Origin: Thiothrix eikelboomii
GTDB taxonomy: Bacteria; Pseudomonadota; Gammaproteobacteria; Thiotrichales; Thiotrichaceae
Assembly: GCF_900167255.1 (NCBI RefSeq)
Contig: NZ_FUYB01000001.1
Coordinates: 275,632 to 339,631, forward strand
DNA length: 64,000 nucleotides
Direction of reading: 5' to 3'
Positions 46,438-55,395 of this stretch are shown here, piece by piece; position 1 is the stretch's first letter; the number at the start of each line of letters is the position of its first letter. Both the position numbers and the translations under genes were made by a program. Below the pieces are notes generated by a model. The model searched no databases. It was not told the DNA's origin and worked only from the letters and a program-made list of their open reading frames with translations.

Positions 46438-46608
46438 ACGTCTATCTCTAAAGGGAAGGGTGGCTTATACCGCTTAGCTAAGCTAGATCAAGGCTACTTT
46501 AGCGATGAATAGACAACCTATACACCCCCCTAAATCGCTCAAGGTGTTTGCTTAAGCACCGCCAACTCAGCGAGAATAGGCGCTTAAGTTAGCCTTTGAA
46601 ACAGAGTC

Positions 46609-47982
46609 ATGACCTCACGTCCCTATCAACTCAATCAACTCATCGCCCTCGCCCAAGATGAAGCCAACCGTTTTCGTCTGAATCACCCGCAATCGGCTAG
46701 GCTCGCTGAACAAGCCAAGCAGCATTTATATGGGGGTGTCCCGATGCATTGGATGGCAGATTGGTCGACCCCTTTCCCTTTATTTGTACAAGCAGCTAAA
46801 GGCGCCTGCTTTAGCGATGTCGATGGTCATCGCTATGCTGATTTTTGCTTAGGTGATACTGGCTCGATGTTTGGACACTCTCCTGCTCCAGTCGCTCAAG
46901 TCATCGCTGAGCAGGCCGCCCACGGCTATACCACGATGCTCCCGAGTGAAGATGCCATTGCCGTTAGTCAGCAACTCAGCGAGCGTTTTGGCTTAGCCTT
47001 TTGGCAAATCGCAACGACGGCCACTGATGCGAATCGTTGGGCTTTACGGTGGGCGCGTGCCGTCACCAAGCGCAAGGTGATAGTCGTCTTTGATGGCTGC
47101 TATCATGGCACGGTCGATGAGACGATGGTGCGGCTACACAACGGCAAAACCGTACACCGCAAAGGCTTAAAAGGCCAAGCTTTAGACTTAACTCAATACA
47201 TGCGTGTCGTGGAATTTAACGATCTTGATGCGCTTCAAGCGGCTTTGCAAAACCACGATGTCGCTGCCGTCTTATGCGAACCTGTGATGACTAATATTGG
47301 TATGGTTTTGCCAGAGGCTGGCTTTCATGCCGAGCTGCGCCGCCTTACCCGAGCGTATGGTACGCTGTTAATCCTAGATGAAACCCATACCATCTCTACT
47401 GGCTATGGTGGCTATACTCAAGCCTTTGGCTTAGAGCCAGATCTATTTGTGTTAGGTAAGCCTATTGCAGGCGGCTTGCCTTGCTCAGTATTGGGTATGA
47501 GTGCTGAGGTTGCACAGAGCATGCAGCAGCTCAATACCTCAAATAATCCTAATGATCACGATGGGCATGGGCATAGCGGGATGGGCACAACCCTATCTGC
47601 GAATATGTTCACGATGCGAGCGATGCGGGCTAATCTTGAGCAAGTCATGACCCGAGCAGCCTATCAAGATATGATCCCTAAAGCAGAGTATTTAGCACAA
47701 GGCTTGCGGGCGATGCTGGCCCAACATCAACTAGCTTGGTGTATTACCCAAATTGGCGCACGGGTAGAATTTCAATTTAGCGCTACTCCACCACGGACTG
47801 GGCATGCAGCCGAACTTGCCTTTGACGATGAATTAGAACAGTGCATCCATCTCTATCTGCTGAATCGTGGTATAATGATCACCCCGTTTCACAATATGAT
47901 GCTCGTGTGTCCGGCGACTCAAGTTACTGATATTGATCAACTTATTCAAACACTCGCTGCCTTCATTCAAGCATTATACTAA
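46609..47982 (+). CDS. class III PLP-dependent aminotransferase
   Basis: A 457-residue protein of the glutamate-1-semialdehyde aminotransferase/ornithine-aminotransferase class. Visible features are DVDGHRYADFCLGDTGSMFGH, FDGCYHGTVDE, the PLP Asp in LLILDETHTIS, and the PLP lysine Lys284 in VLGKPIAGGLPCS. The lengthened N-terminus and the internal DHDGHGHSG loop differ from HemL. Substrate specificity cannot be read. The stop is 9 bp before the glutamine-synthetase-like gene, suggesting one pathway for an amino or polyamine compound. Confidence 0.85.
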   Translation: MTSRPYQLNQLIALAQDEANRFRLNHPQSARLAEQAKQHLYGGVPMHWMADWSTPFPLFVQAAKGACFSDVDGHRYADFCLGDTGSMFGHSPAPVAQVIAEQAAHGYTTMLPSEDAIAVSQQLSERFGLAFWQIATTATDANRWALRWARAVTKRKVIVVFDGCYHGTVDETMVRLHNGKTVHRKGLKGQALDLTQYMRVVEFNDLDALQAALQNHDVAAVLCEPVMTNIGMVLPEAGFHAELRRLTRAYGTLLILDETHTISTGYGGYTQAFGLEPDLFVLGKPIAGGLPCSVLGMSAEVAQSMQQLNTSNNPNDHDGHGHSGMGTTLSANMFTMRAMRANLEQVMTRAAYQDMIPKAEYLAQGLRAMLAQHQLAWCITQIGARVEFQFSATPPRTGHAAELAFDDELEQCIHLYLLNRGIMITPFHNMMLVCPATQVTDIDQLIQTLAAFIQALY

Positions 47983-47991
47983 GGATTGATC

Positions 47992-49365
47992 ATGCAACCG
48001 ACCGCCCCTGTTCGCTCACCGGAAGTGACGAGTTTTTTAAGCGCCCATCCACATTTGTCACAAATCGCACTGATTCTGACGGATATTAATGGGATTGCGC
48101 GTGGCAAATTTTTGCGCCCTCACGAATTGCATGCTTTATTTTTACAGGGTCGCCCGCTGCCGAGTTCAATTCTTTCTTTAAATGTATTAGGTGAAGATGT
48201 TGATACGACCGGTTTGGTTTGGGAAGTCGCGGATCAAGACTGCCTCGCTAAACCTATCGTGAACTCACTCAAACTCTGCCCGTGGCTACCCAATACTGGG
48301 CAAGTCTTGGTCAGTATGGATAAATTGGCAGGTCTGCCAGCGGCGGTGGCGGACCCGCGTTTGCGCTTAGCTGCGATTATCGCAGGATTGAAAGCGGATA
48401 ACTTACAGCCTGCGTTGGCGTGTGAATTAGAGTTTTATTTGCTCGATGCACAAGCTTGGAAACAAGGCAAAGTCATGCCTGCTACCGCTAGCAATCAATT
48501 GCCACTCACGCAAACTCAGGTCTACAGCGTGGATGATTTAGAAGCCATGCGCCCTTTTTTTGCCGATGTATATAAATACGCCGCACTGCAAGGTTTACCT
48601 GCAGAAACCGCCATTTCTGAATACGCACCGGGGCAATTTGAAATCACCTTAGTCTATCGCAAAGATGCCCTGCAAGCCGTGGATGAAGCCATTCAATTCA
48701 AGCGTTTAATCAAGGGCGTTGCTGAGCAACACGGAATGTTGGCCTGTTTTATGGCTAAACCGTTTACGGAGCAAGCTGGGAGTGGCATGCATATTCATGT
48801 CAGTTTGCAGGATAATGATGGCTTAAACCTCATGAGTACCGATGAAACTGAAACCAATGCCTACTTACTGCATAGCATTGGCGGTATGGCTGCGACCATA
48901 CAAGACAGCATGGCAATTTTTGCCCCACATGCCAACTCGTATCGGCGCTTTAAAGCCAATAGTTATGCGCCCACTGCTGCGACTTGGGGGATTAATAATC
49001 GCAGTGTCACCTTCCGCGTCCCCACGGGAGCAGCAGCAAGTCGGCATATTGAACATCGTGCTTCGGGTGCGGATGCGAATCCTTATTTGGCAGTGGCTGC
49101 AGTCTTAGCAGGTCTGCATCATGGGATTAAGCATCAGATTCATCCGGGCAAACCTATCGAAGGTAATGCGTATGGCGAGCAAAATAATACGCTGCCATTG
49201 AATTGGTATGACAGTTTAGCCGTATTTGCAAACTCAGATTTTATTGCTGATTATTTTGGCGAGGACTTCCAACGCATTTACAGCGCCTTAAAACGTGAAG
49301 AATGCGAGCGCTTTAATGCCGAAGTGAGTGAGTTAGATCATCGTTGGCATTTACGCTTAGCCTGA
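47992..49365 (+). CDS. glutamine synthetase family protein (gamma-glutamyl ligase type)
   Basis: The ATG at 47992 has AAGGA six bases upstream; a TTG two codons earlier is not needed. The 457-residue product has the GS beta-grasp N-terminus (LILTDINGIARGKFLRPHEL) and catalytic domain motifs ACELEFYLLD, SEYAPGQFEI, GSGMHIHVSL, HANSYRRFKANSYAP and RVPTGAAASRHIEHRASGADANPYL. The lack of the adenylylation loop and the shorter length place it with PuuA-like gamma-glutamylamine ligases rather than GlnA. It may glutamylate an amine handled by the preceding aminotransferase. Confidence 0.87.
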   Translation: MQPTAPVRSPEVTSFLSAHPHLSQIALILTDINGIARGKFLRPHELHALFLQGRPLPSSILSLNVLGEDVDTTGLVWEVADQDCLAKPIVNSLKLCPWLPNTGQVLVSMDKLAGLPAAVADPRLRLAAIIAGLKADNLQPALACELEFYLLDAQAWKQGKVMPATASNQLPLTQTQVYSVDDLEAMRPFFADVYKYAALQGLPAETAISEYAPGQFEITLVYRKDALQAVDEAIQFKRLIKGVAEQHGMLACFMAKPFTEQAGSGMHIHVSLQDNDGLNLMSTDETETNAYLLHSIGGMAATIQDSMAIFAPHANSYRRFKANSYAPTAATWGINNRSVTFRVPTGAAASRHIEHRASGADANPYLAVAAVLAGLHHGIKHQIHPGKPIEGNAYGEQNNTLPLNWYDSLAVFANSDFIADYFGEDFQRIYSALKREECERFNAEVSELDHRWHLRLA

Positions 49366-49454
49366 AGCATCCATGAACCCATGAAGAAGCCGTGAAGGAG
49401 CGCTTGCCCCTTCAATCTGACTGACTACGCTGCACCTATGGGTTCTGGGCGAGA

Positions 49455-51263
49455 TTAATACACATCACGCTGATAGCGATGCTCGGTGATTAATAATTCC
49501 AACCAGTCATGCGCTTGCTCTGGTGTTTTACCGCCCTGCTGAACTGCAATCTCCAGTAGCGCCTGATGCACATCTTTTGCCATACCGTGCATATCGCCAC
49601 AGACATACAGATGCGCTCCGGTTTGCAGCCACTGATAAACCTCTGCCCCTGCTTCTAATAAACGATGCTGTACATAGATTTTCTCAGCCTGATCCCGCGA
49701 GAAGGCCACACTCATCCGTTCAAGTACACCAGACTGCAATAAGCCTTGCCATTCAATTTGGTAGAGGAAGTCGGTACGAAAACGCTGCTCACCAAAAAAT
49801 AACCAAGTATTACCGCTTAGACCTTGAGCTTCACGCTCAAACAAAAAGCTACGGAAAGGTGCTACCCCTGTACCTGCGCCGATCATAATCAGCTTAGTAG
49901 TTGGATCAGCTGGTAGGCGAAAATGGGGATTTTCTTTAATATAAACCTGACTGAAATCACCTGCTTGCAAGCGGGCTAAACCATTAGAAGCCGTACCTAA
50001 ATGCTCGCGCCCATTAAACGGGTATTGGACACGCTTGACTAATAAATGAACCTCATCAGGATGCGCCTTCGGGCTAGACGCAATTGAGTATTGGCGATCT
50101 TGGAGCGGACGGAGTAACTCGACTAGAGCTTGAGCCGTTAATTTACTCGGATAGGTTTGCAAAACATCCGCCCAGTCAGCAGTCCACAAAAAATCCTTCA
50201 AAGCGTCTTTAGCTTCGACGGCTGCTTGCAATTCAGTCTGCTTAATTAATTCGGCATATTGCTTTAATTGGCGTTTCGTCACCGTTGATAATTCTAAATG
50301 ATGGCTTAAAGCAGTGCGTAACGCTAACTCATGCTCATTGAGCCTAACCGTTTCAGAGCCGGTGAATTGCCCCTGCCTTAAGACTTCATCAACCAAAGCG
50401 GCATCATTTGGGAGTTGAACTGCTAAAATATCGCCGGGTTGATATTGAATACCCGAATCTTCTAAAGAAAACTCTAAATGCCAAACTTCCTTGCTAGAAC
50501 CCGTATCGGTTAGATTGATGCTCGTTAATAACTCGGATTTAAACGGACGCTCACTTGAATATAAAGCCTCACTCACACTGGCAGCGACGGGGTTAGTGAT
50601 AAATTGAGTATTCGCAGCCTCTGTTTCTGGTTTGAATTGTGCTAAGACTTGCTCCTGCCAAGCTTGAGCCGGTTTAGCAAAATCGACATCGCAATCTACT
50701 CGCGCTAATACCCGCTGGGCGCCTAATTCGGCCAACCGTGCATCTAAGAGAGCGCCTGCTTGACAAAATTCATCATAACTCGAATCACCTAAGGCTAAGA
50801 TGCTGTACTCAAGTTTTTCTAGGCGAGGTGCACGCGCTGACTGAATAAAATTAAAAAAGGCACGGGCATCATCCGGTGGTTCGCCATTGCCATGCGTACT
50901 GACAACCATCACTAAGCGCTGTTCTTGCTTCAGCTGCTGCGGGCGATAGTCCTTCATATTGCTCAGGCTCACTTCACCACCTTGGGCTGTTAAGCCAGCA
51001 GACAATTGCTCGGCAATTTTCTTACCATTACCTGTTTGGGTGGCATACAGAATCAAGGTTTTGATCGCCGCTGGCGTCGTTACGACCGAACTCATCACGG
51101 ATGTCGTCGCTATAGCGGTACTGCGCTGTGGGAAAGGAATTACATTGTCCTTCCCCATCGACAAACCTGAAAGATAGCCACCCAACCAAGCGAGTTGGAC
51201 AGGGCTTAAATCCGTGACAGCGGAGGTAATACGCTCTAATTGTTGGGCACTCAACACGGTCAT
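49455..51263 (-). CDS. cysJ: sulfite reductase (NADPH) flavoprotein alpha subunit
   Basis: The ATG at 51263 (MTVLSAQQLERITSAV) has GAGAG six bases upstream, better than an ATG four codons earlier. The 602-residue protein has an FMN flavodoxin domain (TLILYATQTGNGKKIAEQLSAGL), an FAD-binding domain (RQYSIASSPKAHPDEVHLLV) and an NADPH-binding domain (MIGAGTGVAPFRSFL, LYVCGDMHGMAKDVH, ending RYQRDVY). It passes electrons from NADPH to the CysI haemoprotein. No cysI is in this window, so the partner must be elsewhere or different. Confidence 0.93.
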   Translation of the reverse strand: MTVLSAQQLERITSAVTDLSPVQLAWLGGYLSGLSMGKDNVIPFPQRSTAIATTSVMSSVVTTPAAIKTLILYATQTGNGKKIAEQLSAGLTAQGGEVSLSNMKDYRPQQLKQEQRLVMVVSTHGNGEPPDDARAFFNFIQSARAPRLEKLEYSILALGDSSYDEFCQAGALLDARLAELGAQRVLARVDCDVDFAKPAQAWQEQVLAQFKPETEAANTQFITNPVAASVSEALYSSERPFKSELLTSINLTDTGSSKEVWHLEFSLEDSGIQYQPGDILAVQLPNDAALVDEVLRQGQFTGSETVRLNEHELALRTALSHHLELSTVTKRQLKQYAELIKQTELQAAVEAKDALKDFLWTADWADVLQTYPSKLTAQALVELLRPLQDRQYSIASSPKAHPDEVHLLVKRVQYPFNGREHLGTASNGLARLQAGDFSQVYIKENPHFRLPADPTTKLIMIGAGTGVAPFRSFLFEREAQGLSGNTWLFFGEQRFRTDFLYQIEWQGLLQSGVLERMSVAFSRDQAEKIYVQHRLLEAGAEVYQWLQTGAHLYVCGDMHGMAKDVHQALLEIAVQQGGKTPEQAHDWLELLITEHRYQRDVY

Positions 51264-51377
51264 AACTGCTCTCATTCAGGCTAAAAATAGTAGATTCGCG
51301 CCAGTATGCCGCACTAAGTATTTCTGTTAAAGTGATATAAAAAGATTAAAATATCACATTTTTCGCTATTAAATTTT

Positions 51378-51407
51378 AAATAAAAATACCTGCTAACCAG
51401 CAGGTAT
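51378..51407 (-). terminator. terminator after the PRC-barrel gene
   Basis: ATACCTGCT (51386-51394) pairs perfectly with AGCAGGTAT (51399-51407) around a 4-nt loop. On the minus strand it is followed by TTTTATTTAAAATTT. It ends transcription of the PRC-barrel gene before cysJ. Confidence 0.8.
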
Positions 51408-51428
51408 CCAAAGCACAAAACGATCAGA

Positions 51429-51905
51429 TCACTTCGTATATTTAAAAGCAGGCATCTTTTCTAATAGCTCTTTAGTTGCACCCTCTAATACAATTTGCTC
51501 ATCTTGCATTTGGAGGAATTTAACGGGTACAGCCACTCGATGTTCACCCATCCCTAAAAATCCGCCCACTTCGATCACTGCATAAGAAAGAAAGGTATCC
51601 GGTGCAATAATTAAGTCCTCGACCTCACCTACTTTGTCACCTTTCTCATTTACCACTTTTTTATCAAGAATCGACTTTTCTGCACTCCAACCATTCATGA
51701 CATCCACAAACTCCGTTACGGAAACTCCAGTCAGCGAAGCACCTGCAACGGGTGTGCTAGTCGCGGCTGGAGCCGGTGCAGCGGTCGCCTCAGCTGGAGC
51801 AGCTGTTGTTTCAGTTGGAGTCGTAGCCGCTGGCGTTTCAGCTTGAACGAAACTCGTGGTAGCTAATAAAGCCGTGCTTAATACTAATACAAGGCGATAA
51901 TTCAT
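51429..51905 (-). CDS. PRC-barrel domain protein, periplasmic
   Basis: A 158-residue protein with a signal peptide (residues 1-22, SFVQAET). A 35-residue low-complexity Ala/Thr/Pro linker follows (TPAATTPTETTAAPAEATAAPAPAATS), then a PRC-barrel at about 75-150 (KKVVNEKGDKVGEVEDLIIAPDTFLSYAVIEVGGFLGMGEHRVAVPVKFLQ). PRC-barrels mediate protein or RNA contacts; secreted versions are often stress-induced in proteobacteria. It stands alone, with its own terminator and an upstream dyad. Confidence 0.85.
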   Translation of the reverse strand: MNYRLVLVLSTALLATTSFVQAETPAATTPTETTAAPAEATAAPAPAATSTPVAGASLTGVSVTEFVDVMNGWSAEKSILDKKVVNEKGDKVGEVEDLIIAPDTFLSYAVIEVGGFLGMGEHRVAVPVKFLQMQDEQIVLEGATKELLEKMPAFKYTK

Positions 51906-51987
51906 TAATAAACTCCTTCAATCAAAAATTAAAATAAAATATTTCAAACACTTCAATCCAATCAATCATCTCAGCCTCAACGAGATA

Positions 51988-52011
51988 CTGAATGTATTCA
52001 TTATCATTCAG
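51988..52011. promoter_or_regulatory. candidate operator dyad upstream of the PRC-barrel gene
   Basis: CTGAATG (51988-51994) and CATTCAG (52005-52011) form a perfect 7-bp inverted repeat with a 10-bp AT-rich spacer, 83 bp upstream of the start. The inner ATTCATTATCATT resembles half of an iron-regulator box, but the match to the Fur consensus is poor. Confidence 0.35.
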
Positions 52012-52134
52012 CAAAACTAAACACTAGACTTAAGTATCAACTTAGGATTTAGGTTGTAGTTAATTGATTTTAGTTAAGTGCAACTTGAGTTTAGGAGATA
52101 TTTTAGAATTTTTATTAAAAATAACGCTTAGCCA

Positions 52135-52163
52135 TAAAAAAGGCTGGTACTAGACCAGCCTTT
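52135..52163 (-). terminator. terminator after the RRM gene
   Basis: AAAGGCTGGT (52139-52148) pairs perfectly with ACCAGCCTTT (52154-52163) around a 5-nt loop. On the minus strand the stem runs into TTTTTTATGG. A textbook rho-independent terminator about 25 bp after the RRM stop. Confidence 0.9.
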
Positions 52164-52187
52164 GCAGTACTTGGGTAAACCGTTTAA

Positions 52188-52541
52188 TTAATAACGGTTA
52201 CGATAGCCGCCACCGTCACGATCACCACCGCGACCGCCACCACCGAAGCCACCGTCACGACGTGGAGGACGACCGCCACCACCACCGCCACCTGTGTTTT
52301 CACGTGGTTTAGCTTCATTAACTTTGGCATTACGACCACCGATATTGGTGTCATTTAAGCCATTAATGGCCGCTTGCGCTGAACTATTATCAGGCATTTC
52401 TACGAAACCGAAACCCTTTGAACGGCCAGTTTCTTTATCTTTAATAATGCTAACTTTGCTAACATCACCGAAGGCACTAAAAATGCTGCGCAGGTCTTCT
52501 TCAGTAGTTGCGTAGGCCAGGTTTCCAACGTAAATATTCAA
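52188..52541 (-). CDS. RRM-domain RNA-binding protein with Gly-rich tail
   Basis: A 117-residue protein. The RRM at residues 1-80 has RNP2 (IYVGNLAYAT) and RNP1 (SKGFGFVEM). A glycine/arginine-rich tail follows (GGGGGGGRPPRRDGGFGGGGRGG). This is the cold-inducible Rbp type known from cyanobacteria and many aquatic proteobacteria. It is likely an RNA chaperone. The gene is monocistronic, with its own long 5' spacer (52542-52715) and a strong terminator. Confidence 0.92.
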   Translation of the reverse strand: MNIYVGNLAYATTEEDLRSIFSAFGDVSKVSIIKDKETGRSKGFGFVEMPDNSSAQAAINGLNDTNIGGRNAKVNEAKPRENTGGGGGGGRPPRRDGGFGGGGRGGDRDGGGYRNRY

Positions 52542-52715
52542 TTGTAGTCATCTCATCTATTGTGTGCTGCGGAAATTCAATTAGTTAACGGGCAAGCAGA
52601 CACACAAATTACCCGTAACATTTAGGCATCAAGCCCTCAGCAATTACTAGTGTATAGTAGTTTTGTTTCAATGAAAGAAAAATCTTGCTAAATTTCGCCT
52701 CCATGCTCGCCTTAT

Positions 52716-54323
52716 TTACATCAGTAAATTATCATTTACTGATGCTTCACCAGAGAAGTAAGCAGCCAAGAACTGATCAAAGCTAATTTCATCTGAATTT
52801 TCAATAACTTGCTGCTGATACAAAGAGTCTTGTGCCATCTGGACAAATTCAGTCGTGCGTATTTGGGATAATTGTCTTTTTAGAAAGAAATCACGATGTT
52901 GCCGCGATTTAGCTTGAGCAAAACTGAAAAAACTTGCACCTTTTTCATGCATTTCCGCCATCATCTGTGCAGAAGGGGTTGCTTCAGGATTAAACAGCAA
53001 CTCCCGTTGATGCTGCACTGCAACAGTATACGCTGGCTCTTGATGCACCCGAGCTAACAAGTCTGCTACGGGTTGCATTTGCTCGAGTAATTCTAACCCC
53101 CAATCTTTTAAACTCATTTGCCGCTCACCTGACTGCAGGATTAAACCCGGTTTACGTCCTTGATGCGCGACCAGCATTTGATTGCTATTAATCAGTTGCC
53201 GCTCGGTGGAATCAATTTTTGGGCTAGCTTGGAATAAGCAAAAATGCATAAAGACTTCTAAGAAACGTAATTGCTCGTAGGTCAAACCTGCTGGATGAAA
53301 GATATTGATGTCAACCGAACGTAACTCAATATATTTAATACCGCGTTTTTTGAGCGCATTCACTGGTTTTTCAAAACCTTGCAAAGGTTGTTTAGGACGT
53401 ACTGTACTGTAATACTCATTCTCAATTTGTAGAATATTGGTATTCAGCTGCCGATAAACACCATCGACTTTTACCCCGATCTTTTCATATTCAGGACTCG
53501 GAGTATGAATCGCTCGCCGTAAGCTTTCCGTATAGCTAGATACCGAGTCATAACAGACCTGTACCCCGCTCGCACTTTCCTTGCTATTGGTATAGCCGAT
53601 ATTACCCATGCGTAAAGACGTGCCATACGGCTCATACAAAGTGTAGTCATTCAATTCACGCATGGTTGCCGGCGCTTTACGTCCACCTAAGAAACTTTTG
53701 CAAATCGCCGGAGACGTACCAAATAAATAGATAATCAACCAACCGTAGCGTAGCAAATTGCGGGTGAGTGCCATGTATTGCTCATCACGGAACTCACGCA
53801 AACTGCCCTGATGTTGCTCCACCATTTGCCAAGGTTTCCAAAATGGCTCAGCAATAGAATAGTTAAAATGAATACCGGCGATCACTTGCATGGTTTTGCC
53901 ATACCGCCAAGCTAAGCCTTGTCGATAGACATGCTTCATTAACCCTGCATTGGAGCGACCGTATTCTGCAATCCGAATGTCCTGCTCACCATTTAAAACA
54001 CAAGGCATGCTAGTCGTCCATAGCAGCTCATTATCTAAATGCTGATACACGAAACTCTCAATATCAAGCAAAAAATCCAAAGCAGCCGATGCACGCGCTT
54101 GGGGCGGTGTAATCAGTTCAATCAAAGACTCCGAATAATCCGTGGTAATCCAAGGGTGGGTTAAAGCCGAACCGAGCACTTTGGGGTGATCTGTTTGTGC
54201 TAGCGTACTGTTAGGGGTAACCCGTAAACTTTCTTTTTCTAAACCAGTGCGGCTCTCCTGTAAGGCAGCCGATAACCGATGTTTTTCAATAGCCTGTAAG
54301 CGCTGTTCCAATCGTTTATACAC
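52716..54323 (-). CDS. gshA: glutamate-cysteine ligase
   Basis: A 535-residue enzyme of the E. coli-type GshA family. Visible family segments include GLEKESLRVTPNSTLAQTDHPKVLGSALTHPWITTDYSESLIELITPP, SMPC, IRIAEYGRSNAG, GIHFNYS, LRMGNIGYTNS and YIELRSVDINIFHP. It makes gamma-glutamylcysteine, the first step of glutathione synthesis. The last codons lie inside an 11-bp hairpin. It is divergent from the enoyl-CoA hydratase gene. Glutathione supply fits a sulfur-oxidising life style, but the gene is common. Confidence 0.95.
   Translation of the reverse strand: MYKRLEQRLQAIEKHRLSAALQESRTGLEKESLRVTPNSTLAQTDHPKVLGSALTHPWITTDYSESLIELITPPQARASAALDFLLDIESFVYQHLDNELLWTTSMPCVLNGEQDIRIAEYGRSNAGLMKHVYRQGLAWRYGKTMQVIAGIHFNYSIAEPFWKPWQMVEQHQGSLREFRDEQYMALTRNLLRYGWLIIYLFGTSPAICKSFLGGRKAPATMRELNDYTLYEPYGTSLRMGNIGYTNSKESASGVQVCYDSVSSYTESLRRAIHTPSPEYEKIGVKVDGVYRQLNTNILQIENEYYSTVRPKQPLQGFEKPVNALKKRGIKYIELRSVDINIFHPAGLTYEQLRFLEVFMHFCLFQASPKIDSTERQLINSNQMLVAHQGRKPGLILQSGERQMSLKDWGLELLEQMQPVADLLARVHQEPAYTVAVQHQRELLFNPEATPSAQMMAEMHEKGASFFSFAQAKSRQHRDFFLKRQLSQIRTTEFVQMAQDSLYQQQVIENSDEISFDQFLAAYFSGEASVNDNLLM
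52719..52744 (-). terminator. hairpin overlapping the 3' end of gshA
   Basis: CATCAGTAAAT (52719-52729) pairs perfectly with ATTTACTGATG (52734-52744) around a 4-nt loop. The stem includes the last gshA codons up to the stop. It is AT-rich and not followed by a U-tract, so it may be only a weak terminator or mRNA-end stabiliser. Confidence 0.4.
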
Positions 54324-54496
54324 AAACAGCTCCTCCTAAATTTTGATGGGGTTTGGTCAATTTAAAGAATAACAGCTTTAAAGCTAAACGTCTGATAGCA
54401 GTTTTTTGAATTGGGATATTTAAGCTCAACGGTCATGCCTAGTCTCTGCACAGAACAGCCGTTATACTCGAATCAGTCTAGGTGGAGGAAGGATGG

Positions 54497-55282
54497 ATGG
54501 AGTTTGAAACGATCTTATTAACAACGATTGAGTCGGGTATTTACTGCCTAACCATCAATCGTCCTGCTCAATTTAATGCACTGAATGCACAAACTTTAGC
54601 AGAGATTCACTCAGCCGCTGAGTATCTTAAAACTCAAGCCGATGCACGAGTCCTTCTTCTAACAGGCTCAGGACAAAAGGCGTTTGCGGCAGGGGCTGAT
54701 ATTAAAGAAATGCAGTCAAAAACTGCCATCGAAGGCCAAGCCTTTGGGCGCAAAGGTATGCAGGCTTTCCGTAGCTTAGAGCTATTACCGATACCGGTGA
54801 TTGCTGTTGTGCAGGGCTTTGCCTTGGGAGGTGGCTGTGAATTAGCCATGAGCTGCGATTGGATTATCGCTTCTGAACAAGCGCAATTCGGTCAACCTGA
54901 AGTGGCTTTAGGTGTCACACCGGGCTTTGGGGGTACACAACGTTTAAGTCGCTTAATTGGGCGTTCTAAAGCCCTCGAATTATTGGTATCCGGTCGGCGC
55001 ATTGATGCAGCGACTGCGTTAGCGTGGGGACTAGTGAATCATGTCTATCCTGCTGATCAATTGATGAATGAAGCACTCAAAATAGCGCGTGAAATTGCCG
55101 CCCAAGCACCGCTGGCGGTACAAATGTGTAAACAACTGGTAATTCGTGGGCAAGACTTAGAGCTAACAACCGCGTGTTTACTTGAAGAACAGGCCTTTGG
55201 CTTAAGCTTCTCAACCACTGACCAAAAAGAAGGTATGGCTGCTTTTGTAGAAAAACGTAAAGCGGTATTCCGGGGCTTTTAA
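54497..55282 (+). CDS. enoyl-CoA hydratase/isomerase
   Basis: The ATG at 54497 follows GGAGGAAGG. The 261-residue product has the crotonase fold: GIYCLTINRPAQFNALN, the oxyanion-hole loop AFAAGADIKEM, GFALGGGCELAMSCDW with the first catalytic Glu region, and PEVALGVTPGFGGTQRL with the second. Both Glu residues expected in hydratases are present, so hydration of trans-2-enoyl-CoA is likely. There is no thiolase or dehydrogenase beside it, so the pathway (fatty acid, butyrate or PHB-related) is not clear. Confidence 0.9.
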   Translation: MEFETILLTTIESGIYCLTINRPAQFNALNAQTLAEIHSAAEYLKTQADARVLLLTGSGQKAFAAGADIKEMQSKTAIEGQAFGRKGMQAFRSLELLPIPVIAVVQGFALGGGCELAMSCDWIIASEQAQFGQPEVALGVTPGFGGTQRLSRLIGRSKALELLVSGRRIDAATALAWGLVNHVYPADQLMNEALKIAREIAAQAPLAVQMCKQLVIRGQDLELTTACLLEEQAFGLSFSTTDQKEGMAAFVEKRKAVFRGF

Positions 55283-55395
55283 TGACAGTTAGAGCTTAAA
55301 CTCATCCACTAGCTTGCGTAGTTTTGTTTTACTTAGCGCCACTATCCATGCGGCAACACTCGCATAGCGGCCAGAAGCTGATAAACTGCGCGGCT

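Larger units (their letters stand above)
46187..46608. other. 422-bp sox leader / divergent intergenic region
   Basis: Contains the 41-codon ORF (46206-46331), an inverted repeat (46354-46386) and a candidate promoter for sox (46409-46437). The remaining 46438-46608 stretch must hold the plus-strand promoter of the aminotransferase gene, for which I see no clear -35/-10 pair. Confidence 0.5.

Noticed and set aside
49375-49445. GAACCCAT and ATGGGTTC arms between the ligase gene and cysJ
   Set aside because: The arms are 55 bp apart and the stem is short; no clear terminator structure.
51985-52011. Fur box upstream of the PRC-barrel gene
   Set aside because: The dyad is real but matches too few positions of the 19-bp Fur consensus.
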